Source: Candidatus Woesearchaeota archaeon
GTDB taxonomy: Archaea; Nanobdellota; Nanobdellia; Woesearchaeales; JAFGLG01
Reading direction: 5' to 3'
Assembly: GCA_016928155.1 (NCBI GenBank)
Contig: JAFGLG010000002.1
Location: 124,001-188,000 of the forward strand
DNA length: 64,000 nt
In this document: piece after piece, positions 53,117 to 60,966 of the stretch
Layout of the letters: every line of letters begins with the position of its first letter
Numbering within the stretch: the stretch's first letter is position 1
Position numbers and translations under genes: made by a program
Notes under the pieces: model-generated
Told to the model about the DNA's origin: nothing
What the model saw: only the letters and a program-made list of their open reading frames with translations
Databases searched by the model: none

Positions 53117-53219
53117 GGGTCCATGGTCTAGTTGGTTATGACGTCGCCTCGACATACACAGCAACAGGTTGCTGGATTCGGTACGGCGGAGATCCCCGGT
53201 TCGAATCCGGGTGGACCCA
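53117..53219 (+). tRNA. trnV-GAC: tRNA-Val(GAC) with a 29-nt anticodon-loop intron
   Basis: Acceptor GGGTCCA/TGGACCC, D-arm, T-arm CCCGG-TTCGAAT-CCGGG, discriminator A. Anticodon stem TCGCC (53144-53148) with GGCGG (53185-53189). Loop T32 C33 G34 A35 C36 A37, then intron 53155-53183, then C38. The central BHB helix is TCGA (32-35) with TCGG (53178-53181); bulges CA^T and TA^C place the cuts at 37/38. Inner stem CAGCA/TGCTG. Position 33 is C where nearly all tRNAs have U; it pairs in the precursor. Confidence 0.88.
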
Positions 53220-53228
53220 TCCAAAGAG

Positions 53229-54302
53229 GTGAGAGGAATCACAAAAAAGGATCAGGACACATACACAAAGTATCTCCTGATTGCAGTATTCCTCATTATC
53301 GCATTCCTCTCATTCCTCATAATCAAGCCATTCCTCGTGACCCTCATCACAGGATGCCTGATAGCATACATATTCTTCCCTTTCTACAGATGGACAAACA
53401 ACAGGATAAAGAGACCTGCAGTCTCATCACTGATAGTCTCGATCCTGCTGATACTCATTATCGCGGTGCCTGCGCTGTTCATAGCAAACAGCCTGAGCAG
53501 AGAGGCATATGTATCATACACAGTGCTCAAGCAGAAGTTCGTAGGGAGCTCTGCAGTGCAGTACAGCTGCGAATCAGACAACTATCTCTGCCAGAAGACA
53601 AACATGCTGAAAAAGTTCATGTCAGAGCCGAAAGTCAAGTTCTATATCGAGGACTGGCTGACAAAACTCACAAACTGGTTCGTAGACAACATAACAAACT
53701 TCATAGTATCCCTGCCACAGAAGATACTTAACCTGTTCATAATGTTCTTCGTAATCTACTACATGTTCATAGACGGGGAGATATTCGTCAGTAAGATGAG
53801 AGACATGCTCCCGTTCGCAAAGGGAGATAAGAGGATCATATTCAAACAGTTCTCAGAGATAACATCAGCAGTGATATACGGATCCATCGTGACTGCAATC
53901 GCGCAGGGCATAATCGGAGGCATAGGGCTGTGGATATTCAGGGTGGAATCCCCAATAATGTGGGGGTCCATAATGATAATAGCTGCACTTCTGCCATATG
54001 TTGGATCCGCAGTGATCTGGGCACCGATCGGGATATACAGGGCAGTTATGGGCTACCTCAACAATGACACCACACTAATGTGGCTTGGCATAGGGCTGCT
54101 CATCTACGGCCTGTTAATAATCAGCACAATCGACAACATAATCAGGCCGAAGCTCATCGGAAACAAGGCAAGGCTCCACCCTGTGATCGTGCTGCTCGGA
54201 GTCATCGGCGGGATATCCATATTCGGCATGGCAGGGCTGGTCATAGGGCCGGTAGTACTCTCGCTCTCAATAACAGTGCTGAAGATCTACACAAGCAGGT
54301 GA
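53229..54302 (+). CDS. AI-2E family transporter
   Basis: About 355 aa with eight or so hydrophobic segments (YLLIAVFLIIAFLSFLII, LILIIAVPALFIA, FVIYYMFIDGE, ITAIAQGIIGGIGLWIF, LLGVIGGISIFGMAGLVIGP), the PerM/TqsA family pattern with central periplasmic-like domain. Possible export of signals or ions. Start: GTG 53229 is inside the SD AAAGAGGTGA; ATC 53238 is the better-spaced candidate. It begins 9 nt after tRNA-Val, so its mRNA 5' end may be made by tRNA 3' processing. Confidence 0.85.
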   Translation: MRGITKKDQDTYTKYLLIAVFLIIAFLSFLIIKPFLVTLITGCLIAYIFFPFYRWTNNRIKRPAVSSLIVSILLILIIAVPALFIANSLSREAYVSYTVLKQKFVGSSAVQYSCESDNYLCQKTNMLKKFMSEPKVKFYIEDWLTKLTNWFVDNITNFIVSLPQKILNLFIMFFVIYYMFIDGEIFVSKMRDMLPFAKGDKRIIFKQFSEITSAVIYGSIVTAIAQGIIGGIGLWIFRVESPIMWGSIMIIAALLPYVGSAVIWAPIGIYRAVMGYLNNDTTLMWLGIGLLIYGLLIISTIDNIIRPKLIGNKARLHPVIVLLGVIGGISIFGMAGLVIGPVVLSLSITVLKIYTSR

Positions 54303-55801
54303 TCCAAATAAAACTGCGAATAAAAGACATGGACATATCCACAGGCGGGGTTCAGGTGGTCATACTAAACCAGGAAGATGCAAGGATGTATGACCTGAAG
54401 GTGGAAGACAGGGTTAAGATAAGGAACAACGGAAGGACGACAATTGCAGTCGTCGACATTGCAGAGTCTGACAAAATAGTGAAGCCCGGACACATCGGAA
54501 TGTTCGAAGAGAGCCTCAGGGCAATAAAGGCGAGGAATGGGAACATCATCGATGTCCAGCTCGATGACAAACCACTCTCTGTCAGGCTGATAAGGAAGAA
54601 GCTGGACAAGAAAGAGCTGAGCTACGATGAGATGGACCAGATAGTCAAGGACATCATCAACAACGAGCTCGACGAGATAGAGCTCACATACTTCATCGCG
54701 GCATGCTACAACAACGGCATGTCATACCAGGAGATACTCGCGCTCACAAAATCAATGGTCAAGAACTCAGACACGCTCACTTTCGACAGGAAACCTGTGA
54801 TGGACCTGCACTGCATAGGCGGCGTGCCGGGGAACAGGACAACGATGATAGTGATACCGATCATCGCAGCAGCAGGACTGCTCATACCGAAGACAAGCTC
54901 AAGAGCGATAACAAGCCCTGCAGGGACAGCAGACACCATGGAAGTGCTCTGCAATGTGAGCTTCAACACAAGGAAACTCATGAGCATAATAAAGAAAACA
55001 AACGGGTGCATAGTCTGGGGAGGAGCACTGAACCTTGCGAGCGCAGACGACAAGCTCATAAAACTCCGTTATCCTCTGAGCCTTGATCCCATGGGCATGC
55101 TCATAGCGAGCATAGTGGCTAAGAAGCATTCAGTCGGCTCTACACACATCCTCCTAGAGATACCCATCGGGCACCAGACAAAGCTCGCCACAAAGGAAGA
55201 GGCACTGCATCTCGAGAGGGAATTCATAAACGTTGGAAAAAGGCTCGGGATGAGATTCAAGATACTGATCACAGACGGAAGCCAGCCAGTAGGCAACGGC
55301 ATAGGATGCGCACTTGAAGCAAAAGATGTGCTCTACTGCCTGATGAACCATGAGAATGCGCCCAAGGACCTTCTCCAGAAAAGCATAACAATAGCAGGGA
55401 TGATGCTAGAGATGGCAGGAAAAGCGAAGAAGGGGCGCGGACACCTGATGGCACAAGAGCTCGTAGAGAGCGGGATAGCATTCCAGAAGATGCAGGAGAT
55501 AATCAAGCTCCAGGGCGGCAAAGGAAAACTGGACCCTGACAGGATAAAGGTCGGAAAGTATGAGCATGATGTCGTTGCTGAAAACAGCGGCATAATAAAA
55601 GGCATAAACAACAAGGACATAAACAAGATATCAAGGATAGCAGGCTCGCCGAAAGACCTCGGCGCAGGGATCTACCTGCACCATCATGTCGGAGACATGG
55701 TAAAGAAAGGAGAAGCGCTATTCACGATACATTCAGACTCGAAGAAAAGGATGGATTATGCAAAGAACTTCCTTGAATTCGCAGAGCCATTCTTCATATG
55801 A
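54299..55801 (+). CDS. deoA: AMP phosphorylase (archaeal thymidine phosphorylase family)
   Basis: 500 aa from GTG 54299, overlapping the transporter stop. Family N terminus K-L-R-I-K-D-M-D-I-S-T-G-G, substrate-binding MDLHCIGGVPGNRTTMIVIP, KTSSRAITSPAGTADTMEVL and the C-terminal pyrimidine phosphorylase domain. Releases adenine and ribose-1,5-bisphosphate from AMP, first step of the AMP-RuBP pathway; Rubisco and RPI are not in the window. ATA 54308 would give M-K-L-R-I, the family's usual start. Confidence 0.9.
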   Translation: MIQIKLRIKDMDISTGGVQVVILNQEDARMYDLKVEDRVKIRNNGRTTIAVVDIAESDKIVKPGHIGMFEESLRAIKARNGNIIDVQLDDKPLSVRLIRKKLDKKELSYDEMDQIVKDIINNELDEIELTYFIAACYNNGMSYQEILALTKSMVKNSDTLTFDRKPVMDLHCIGGVPGNRTTMIVIPIIAAAGLLIPKTSSRAITSPAGTADTMEVLCNVSFNTRKLMSIIKKTNGCIVWGGALNLASADDKLIKLRYPLSLDPMGMLIASIVAKKHSVGSTHILLEIPIGHQTKLATKEEALHLEREFINVGKRLGMRFKILITDGSQPVGNGIGCALEAKDVLYCLMNHENAPKDLLQKSITIAGMMLEMAGKAKKGRGHLMAQELVESGIAFQKMQEIIKLQGGKGKLDPDRIKVGKYEHDVVAENSGIIKGINNKDINKISRIAGSPKDLGAGIYLHHHVGDMVKKGEALFTIHSDSKKRMDYAKNFLEFAEPFFI

Positions 55802-55964
55802 AGAAATCCTTCTTGTGGTTCCTGATAAAATTCTCAGCCTCAAGGTCAGAATTGAACTCCTTGATGACCTTCATGAAGAGAGAACTGCACTGATGGCAGA
55901 CATCCGGCATGGACTGCACATTATCACACTTCAGACACAGATACACCTTTGCGATCCTACACAC
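55794..55964 (-). CDS. Small zinc-finger protein, 56 aa
   Basis: CxxC pairs (YLCLKCDN, VCHQCSSLF) followed by a helical tail (KEFNSDLEAENFIRNHKK). Starts at GTG 55964. Convergent 8-nt overlap with AMP phosphorylase. Zinc-ribbon adaptor of unknown role. Confidence 0.55.
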   Translation of the reverse strand: MCRIAKVYLCLKCDNVQSMPDVCHQCSSLFMKVIKEFNSDLEAENFIRNHKKDFFI

Positions 55965-55966
55965 CC

Positions 55967-56098
55967 TTATCTTGGAAGACCTATCCTATAACCGCACTTA
56001 CTGCAGAGAAGAGCGCCAGTGAATGCATCAAAATGCAAACTCAGGGAATTGCACCTGGGACATCTCTTCACGAACTTGAGCAGTATATCTGGGTGCAT
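55967..56098 (-). CDS. Small zinc-ribbon protein, 43-53 aa
   Basis: Zinc ribbon C-x2-C (RCPRCNS) and C-x2-C (LLCSKCGYR) on a basic N terminus. ATG 56098 or, in the same frame, ATG 56128 (53 aa). Its stop lies 2 nt ahead of the 56-aa zinc gene's start, so the two form an operon. Confidence 0.58.
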   Translation of the reverse strand: MHPDILLKFVKRCPRCNSLSLHFDAFTGALLCSKCGYRIGLPR

Positions 56099-56158
56099 AT
56101 TTTCCTGCTTATTAATCTTTGGGTGCATCTTGATATTAAAAAAAAGAAAAAGAAGGCC

Positions 56159-56587
56159 TTATTCGACCTGAGCCACTAACTTACCGGTCTTGCTGTGATC
56201 AAAGCCGCCGACTTCTGAATAGCTGTATGTCAGATCTGCCTTGACCTTTGAACCTACTGTCCATGCATTACCATCGCAGTCTGTCAATGTTATGTCTATT
56301 GTAGCACCATCAGACATCGCCTGGCCTGCCGGACTTGTACAGCCGCTGATTGCAACTGTAAAATTTGTCAGATCCTTGCCAAGACCATTGGTGACCCTCA
56401 ACTGAACATCGGTTGGTGTGACCTTGTGGACGCACGAGAAGCCTGGACCGAACTGGCATGCTTCAGGCAAGAAATTGCTCTGATTAAAGACGCCAAAATA
56501 AGCCAAGGCTGCGATTGCTGCAAGAACAACCAAGATCGCCCAACCATAAGTCATCAGGAACTCCATTGCTGCCTGACCTTTCTTCAT
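56159..56587 (-). CDS. Type IV pilin-like protein with class III signal
   Basis: 142 aa. Class III prepilin signal: K-K-G then Q-A-A-M-E-F-L-M-T-Y-G-W hydrophobic helix, cut by a prepilin peptidase before Q. The C-terminal part is beta-rich with several Cys. Probably the main pilin for the assembly genes downstream. ATG follows GAGGTGGTATA. Confidence 0.87.
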   Translation of the reverse strand: MKKGQAAMEFLMTYGWAILVVLAAIAALAYFGVFNQSNFLPEACQFGPGFSCVHKVTPTDVQLRVTNGLGKDLTNFTVAISGCTSPAGQAMSDGATIDITLTDCDGNAWTVGSKVKADLTYSYSEVGGFDHSKTGKLVAQVE

Positions 56588-56619
56588 TATACCACCTCAA
56601 AGTTTTTTTAGGTTAAGTG

Positions 56620-56646
56620 TGTTAGTATACAAAATAATATACTAAT
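56620..56646 (-). promoter_or_regulatory. Inverted repeat TTAGTAT...ATACTAA at the pilin promoter
   Basis: TTAGTAT (56622-56628) and ATACTAA (56639-56645) with 10-nt spacing, about 35-60 nt ahead of the pilin ATG. The same TTAGTATR motif appears at the Cys-rich protein and the RHH-surface promoters. Confidence 0.45.
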
Positions 56647-56682
56647 GTATGGATTAAATCATCTTTCATATATAAAGGTTGC

Positions 56683-56864
56683 GGTTTTTGCGGCTCTGTC
56701 CGGAATCTCGCTAACGCTCGATACCATTGCCTTCAAAATGCTCAATTGATAATAGGAAAGTGCTATGTTCCCACAGGGAGCAACCCCTCATAACGCACTT
56801 TCTTTTACATAATGAGAGCATTTTGACCTTACGCCAATGACTTTCCGGACAGAGCCGGTTTTTG
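56683..56864. mobile_element. MITE-like element with terminal inverted repeats and direct repeats
   Basis: Terminal arms CGGCTCTGTCCGGAA (56691-56705) and TTCCGGACAGAGCCG (56843-56857), 15 bp perfect. GGTTTTTG flanks both sides (56683-56690 and 56857-56864), like an 8-bp target duplication. Inside are nested stems: TCAAAATGCTC/GAGCATTTTGA (11 bp) and GAAAGTGC/GCACTTTC (8 bp) with TATG/CATA. No gene within 166 bp. Either a miniature transposable element or a long structured RNA. Confidence 0.6.
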
Positions 56865-56964
56865 TCAGATAAAACCAGATAAAGACTCCAAAATATCTTC
56901 TGATCATGAACAGCAAATTTTCTCAAAAGGAGCATAAGCCAGCAAATCCTCCAATCAAAAAATT

Positions 56965-58212
56965 CTAGACAAAAATCCCGCTCAGGAAAAGCTTGAGCAA
57001 TGACATGGCCACGAAGTAGATCACAAGAGCGACCAGGATGTACACCGGAAGGAAGTTGATGCCTTCCTTCACAGTGCCCTTCCTGATGGTTGAGATTATC
57101 ATAGCAGAGAAAAGGCTTGTGATCGCCAGATACACCGCTGAAAAAACCCTGAAATCTGAAAGATCTATTGTCTTGTAAAAGACCATGGGAGCATTAGGTA
57201 TGAAAGTGAAGTCGCCAGAACTTATTATGCTCTGCACAATAGAGATGAGCTGATAAGAAAGAGCGAACATGACAGGGGCTATCATGATCGAAGCAAAGGT
57301 TATGAATATGACATAAGTCGCAACGCTCGCTGCCATCTCCTTCTTCAGAAGACGCATCTTATTGATGCCGTCAGCGATCCTGAGCAGGAGCTCTGAGACA
57401 TTGCCGCCGGACTCAATGCCCTCGATGATCAGATCAATGGACCTCTGCAAGATGTTGGAATCATATTTCAATGCAAAATCATGCAAGGCATCAGTCAGGT
57501 CCTCGCCGGTCAAGGTCTGCTTGGCGACAAGCTCAATCTCCTTTGCAAGGACACCGAACTGGGGGCGCACAGCAAACCAGAGAGCCTTGTCGATAGGCAT
57601 GCCGGCCTTCATGTTGGATGAAGCGAGCTGGAGGAAATCAGGCAGGACATTCTCGACCTCAAGCTTCCTCCTGAAAGCCCTGATATCTAGATAGAGCAGA
57701 TAGATGATCCAGACCAGCATCAAAGCCAAAGGGAGCATCAATACCATGAAAAAGAACAGTATGAAAAGGACATAACCCAGATTGACTGCAATGCCCTGAT
57801 AGAGGCCGGAGTAAGTGATGAAGATGATGAATGAAGCGATGTCGAGGAAAAAAGCCATATTGAAGAGCACTGCCCTTATCCTCTTGGGCTCCTTGTCGAT
57901 GCCGGCCTTGAGCATGTAGTTCTTGAGCCTGAGATGACGCTCCTGCCTCTTCCTTGCCCTGACAGCTTTCCTGTCAACCTTGGGGCTGGGCTTCTCTGGC
58001 GACTGGGCCTTATGCCCTCCTTTAGCACCATGTCCTTCTTTAGCATTTTGCCCTTCTTTGGCATCATGCCCTGGAACCTTTGCACTCTCAAGAAGCTTCT
58101 TATCCACCTTGGGCTTGTGCAGCCTGCCTATCCTATGATGCCTCCTCTCGGTGCGTGACTTGAGCCTATCAAGCCTTGATTCAATATTCCCGTGGATCTT
58201 TGTCTTCTTCAT
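56965..58212 (-). CDS. Type IV pilus/T2SS assembly membrane protein (GspF/TadC-like)
   Basis: 415 aa. Basic N-terminal extension, then several membrane helices and the GspF-type pattern KAGMPIDKALWF ... LTGEDLTDALHDFALKYDSNILQRSIDLIIEGIESGGNVSELL. Platform protein for pilus assembly. Start overlaps the upstream GspF-like gene by 4 nt. Confidence 0.85.
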   Translation of the reverse strand: MKKTKIHGNIESRLDRLKSRTERRHHRIGRLHKPKVDKKLLESAKVPGHDAKEGQNAKEGHGAKGGHKAQSPEKPSPKVDRKAVRARKRQERHLRLKNYMLKAGIDKEPKRIRAVLFNMAFFLDIASFIIFITYSGLYQGIAVNLGYVLFILFFFMVLMLPLALMLVWIIYLLYLDIRAFRRKLEVENVLPDFLQLASSNMKAGMPIDKALWFAVRPQFGVLAKEIELVAKQTLTGEDLTDALHDFALKYDSNILQRSIDLIIEGIESGGNVSELLLRIADGINKMRLLKKEMAASVATYVIFITFASIMIAPVMFALSYQLISIVQSIISSGDFTFIPNAPMVFYKTIDLSDFRVFSAVYLAITSLFSAMIISTIRKGTVKEGINFLPVYILVALVIYFVAMSLLKLFLSGIFV

Positions 58213-59036
58213 AGTTCAACAGCAGGCCTCTGAGACCTTATCATGGAAAGGAACATGAACTGGAGGAAAGCCATCACAGCAGTCAGGATCATCAAGATCG
58301 GGAGAGAGATGCGAAAACCGATGAACAAGGACATGACAACAATCATGGTCATGCCCAAAGATGGGAATATTATGGCGACAAGCATGTAGAACATGGCGAT
58401 GGGATTGAGCTTGCGCCCATATTCCTTGACCTCGATATACTGCTCCTGGACAATCTGCTCAAGAGTGGTGTTGAGAGCCTTGGAGATGTCAGAACCTGTC
58501 TCAGTCGCATTAAGGATCTGGAAGAATATCTTCTGGAGCGACTCAGAAGGAATCGTATCGATAGTCTCCTTCAAGGCAAGCTCAAGAGAAGTCCCCAGGT
58601 TTATCTTGTCCAATATCTCCTTAGTGTAAAATCCTATTGCCCTGTAATTCTTGGTGATGTTCAGGAAAGCAGTGTAGATAGGGATGCCTGACTGCAGCTC
58701 AATTATCAGGAAACGCATAGCAAAAACAATCTCACGATCGATCTCCTTCCTCTTACGTATTATCTTTATGTCAGGAAGGCGGATGAAATAAGAATATGAG
58801 AGGAACAGGAATACAGGGAAGAGAACAAAAAGCCAGTAAGGAGAAAACTTATTATGCAAAAGGAAGAACAGATAAACAGACATCAGGACAGAGAAAACCA
58901 GGGTGTTCATGATGACCTTCAACATGAATCTCTCCTTCTCAGAAGAGATATTCGCCTGCCTGAGCTTATAATCCAGATTCGGAATCTTATCTGCCAGATA
59001 CTTCAAAAATGTGCTCTTGATTTTCCCCACCCTCAT
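58209..59036 (-). CDS. Type IV pilus/T2SS assembly membrane protein (GspF/TadB-like)
   Basis: 275 aa. Two TM regions near 45-95, then the GspF core (IELQSGIPIYTAFLNI, ALKETIDTIPSESLQKIFFQILNATETGSDISKALNTTLEQI) and C-terminal helices. Two GspF-like proteins in one operon are usual for archaeal Tad-type pili. Sits between the ATPase gene (88-nt gap with 11-bp repeats) and the second platform gene. Confidence 0.85.
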   Translation of the reverse strand: MRVGKIKSTFLKYLADKIPNLDYKLRQANISSEKERFMLKVIMNTLVFSVLMSVYLFFLLHNKFSPYWLFVLFPVFLFLSYSYFIRLPDIKIIRKRKEIDREIVFAMRFLIIELQSGIPIYTAFLNITKNYRAIGFYTKEILDKINLGTSLELALKETIDTIPSESLQKIFFQILNATETGSDISKALNTTLEQIVQEQYIEVKEYGRKLNPIAMFYMLVAIIFPSLGMTMIVVMSLFIGFRISLPILMILTAVMAFLQFMFLSMIRSQRPAVEL

Positions 59037-59073
59037 GAATCATTTATGAATCATTTATGAATTATTTATGGAT
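59035..59073. repeat. Short tandem repeat of an 11-bp unit
   Basis: CATTTATGAAT repeats about three times (59041, 59052, 59063) after the ATG end of the TadB-like gene. It lies in the spacer between two pilus genes. Confidence 0.7.
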
Positions 59074-59124
59074 TATTCCAACTTATCTGTGACTTTGGCT
59101 TCTTCAAACTTCCTTATGATCACT

Positions 59125-60966
59125 TCATAACTTCCTGTTCTGCGAGACAAGCTTCAAAAGCTTATCCTTCCCAGAGTAATACTCGGCTATGACCCTGCCG
59201 ACATCATCAACATTATGTATGTTGTGCTTCACAAGATAAGACAAGACCTTCTCCTTCTCAGCAAGATCCTTCCTGATCCTTGCATCTGAAAGACCAGAGA
59301 AGAGCCTGATCTGCTGCATCAGATGAAGAGGCTTGGCAACCTCAATCAGCCTATCCTTACGGGCATCATACTTCATGATTACCTTATGCGTCGAGTCAGG
59401 CAACACCTCTGCGATCTCCAAAGTCCTCCTGATGCCGGTCCTCCTGTTACGGAACTGGGTTATGATCAATGATAATGATGGAAGCATGGTCTTAGGGACC
59501 TCGATAGGAGGATTAGTCAGCCTGACAATCACCTCATTCGCATTATTTGCATGGAAAGTGGCATACACGCTATGGCCGGTATGGATGGCTTCGAAAAGCG
59601 TCTCAGCCTCGAATTTTCTCCTGACTTCACCCACAATGACCCGATCAGGCCTCATCCTCAGAGAATTCGTGAGGAGATCCTCCATTGAAATTAGCCCGCG
59701 ACCCTCTGCATTAGGCTGCCTTGTCGAAAGAGGGACCCAGTGCAGGAACTTCGGAAGGGCGATCTCCCTCGTGTCCTCGATAGAGATGATCCTCTGGTTC
59801 GGAGGGAAAAAAGATGCAAGGACATTAAGAGCAGAGGTCTTGCCAGAAGCAGTGCCTCCAGTCACTATTGCAGACATCTCATACTGCATAGCAAGCCAGA
59901 TCATCGCTGCGGCCCTGATGGAAAGAGTCTTTGCCTGAAGGAACTTGGTTATTGTCCAGGGATCCCTGGAGAACTTCCTGATTGTGAGAGTGTTGCCTTT
60001 GGTCGAGATGGGAGCAAGAGTCGCATTCACCCTGTCACCAGTCGACAGATGGGCATCCAGAAGAGGGGCGAGAGCAGATATGTTCCTGCCGACCTTCCTG
60101 CCGATCATCGTGGCATAATGCTTGATGATGCCCTCATTGCCGACAGTGATGTTAGTCTTGAGCCAGGTGAACTCCTTGTGATAGACCCAGACAGGATCAT
60201 TCATGCCATTGATGGCGATCTCCTCAAGAGCATCATCATTCATGAGGACCTCAATGTTACCCATCCCAAGGCTCTTCTGGACAAGATAAGAGATAAGGAA
60301 CTTCCGGATGTCCTCAGTGACATCAGGGAAATACTTGGAGATGAGAAGCGTAATTGTCTCTTTGAACTTGTCCTCCACAACGGACTCTTTCTTGATATCG
60401 GTTATGTCAACGATACCAAGCGTGACCTCATTGATAAGCTCTTTCCTGATGCGCTCGAGCATGGCCATGGTGGTGTCTGAGATCCTGGAGATATTCACCT
60501 CATACAATGGAGTGGATTTGCCGTACTCCTTCCAAATCCTGACAGTCACAGGTATGTTGCTCGAGACAAAATGATACTGCTTGAGAAGCTTCTTCTGATG
60601 GGACTGATCCTTGTTTGCAGACCTCTTTGCAGCCTTCCTGGCCCGCCTTGCGGACTTTGCCTTCTTTCCCTTCATACCAGTAATCTTCCTGGATGATTTC
60701 TTGACTTTCAATGATTTAACATTATTATTTGATTTCATGTTATGTGATTTAACCTTTTTATGTGATTTAACCTTTTTATGTGATTTCACCCTATCATGTG
60801 ATACTGATCCCTTATGAGATCCTGACATCTTATGAAATCCTTCTTTCTTTTGTAATCCTAGCATCCTGTGAGATCCTGAATTCTTATGAGACCCAGCCTT
60901 TGACTTCTTATGCCCTGCCTTCTTCGCCGTACTCTTCACTTTCCTTTTGATCTTGACCTTCCTCAT
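59125..60966 (-). CDS. Pilus assembly ATPase (TadA/GspE/ArlI family)
   Basis: 613 aa. The first 120 residues are very basic and repetitive (KKVKSHNMKSNNNVKSLK), then the secretion ATPase: Walker A GGTASGKTS, Asp box, Walker B RPDRVIVGEVR and His box FHANNANE. Powers pilin assembly. The repetitive N-terminal part is unusual and may bind nucleic acid, peptidoglycan-free wall or membrane lipids. Its ATG overlaps the upstream coiled-coil gene by 4 nt (ATGA). Tandem 18-bp DNA repeats encode the KSH units near 60740-60790. Confidence 0.88.
   Translation of the reverse strand: MRKVKIKRKVKSTAKKAGHKKSKAGSHKNSGSHRMLGLQKKEGFHKMSGSHKGSVSHDRVKSHKKVKSHKKVKSHNMKSNNNVKSLKVKKSSRKITGMKGKKAKSARRARKAAKRSANKDQSHQKKLLKQYHFVSSNIPVTVRIWKEYGKSTPLYEVNISRISDTTMAMLERIRKELINEVTLGIVDITDIKKESVVEDKFKETITLLISKYFPDVTEDIRKFLISYLVQKSLGMGNIEVLMNDDALEEIAINGMNDPVWVYHKEFTWLKTNITVGNEGIIKHYATMIGRKVGRNISALAPLLDAHLSTGDRVNATLAPISTKGNTLTIRKFSRDPWTITKFLQAKTLSIRAAAMIWLAMQYEMSAIVTGGTASGKTSALNVLASFFPPNQRIISIEDTREIALPKFLHWVPLSTRQPNAEGRGLISMEDLLTNSLRMRPDRVIVGEVRRKFEAETLFEAIHTGHSVYATFHANNANEVIVRLTNPPIEVPKTMLPSLSLIITQFRNRRTGIRRTLEIAEVLPDSTHKVIMKYDARKDRLIEVAKPLHLMQQIRLFSGLSDARIRKDLAEKEKVLSYLVKHNIHNVDDVGRVIAEYYSGKDKLLKLVSQNRKL

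Noticed and set aside
53144-53189. Reading the 53.1-kb tRNA as tRNA-Ser(CGA)
   Set aside because: The variable loop is only 5 nt and the D-arm fixes the register; with the BHB intron the anticodon is GAC (Val).
56683-56864. Insertion sequence with transposase
   Set aside because: No coding frame inside; at most a miniature element.
59740-60480. 246-aa plus-strand frame inside the pilus ATPase gene
   Set aside because: Antisense shadow of a conserved ATPase; no promoter or start context.
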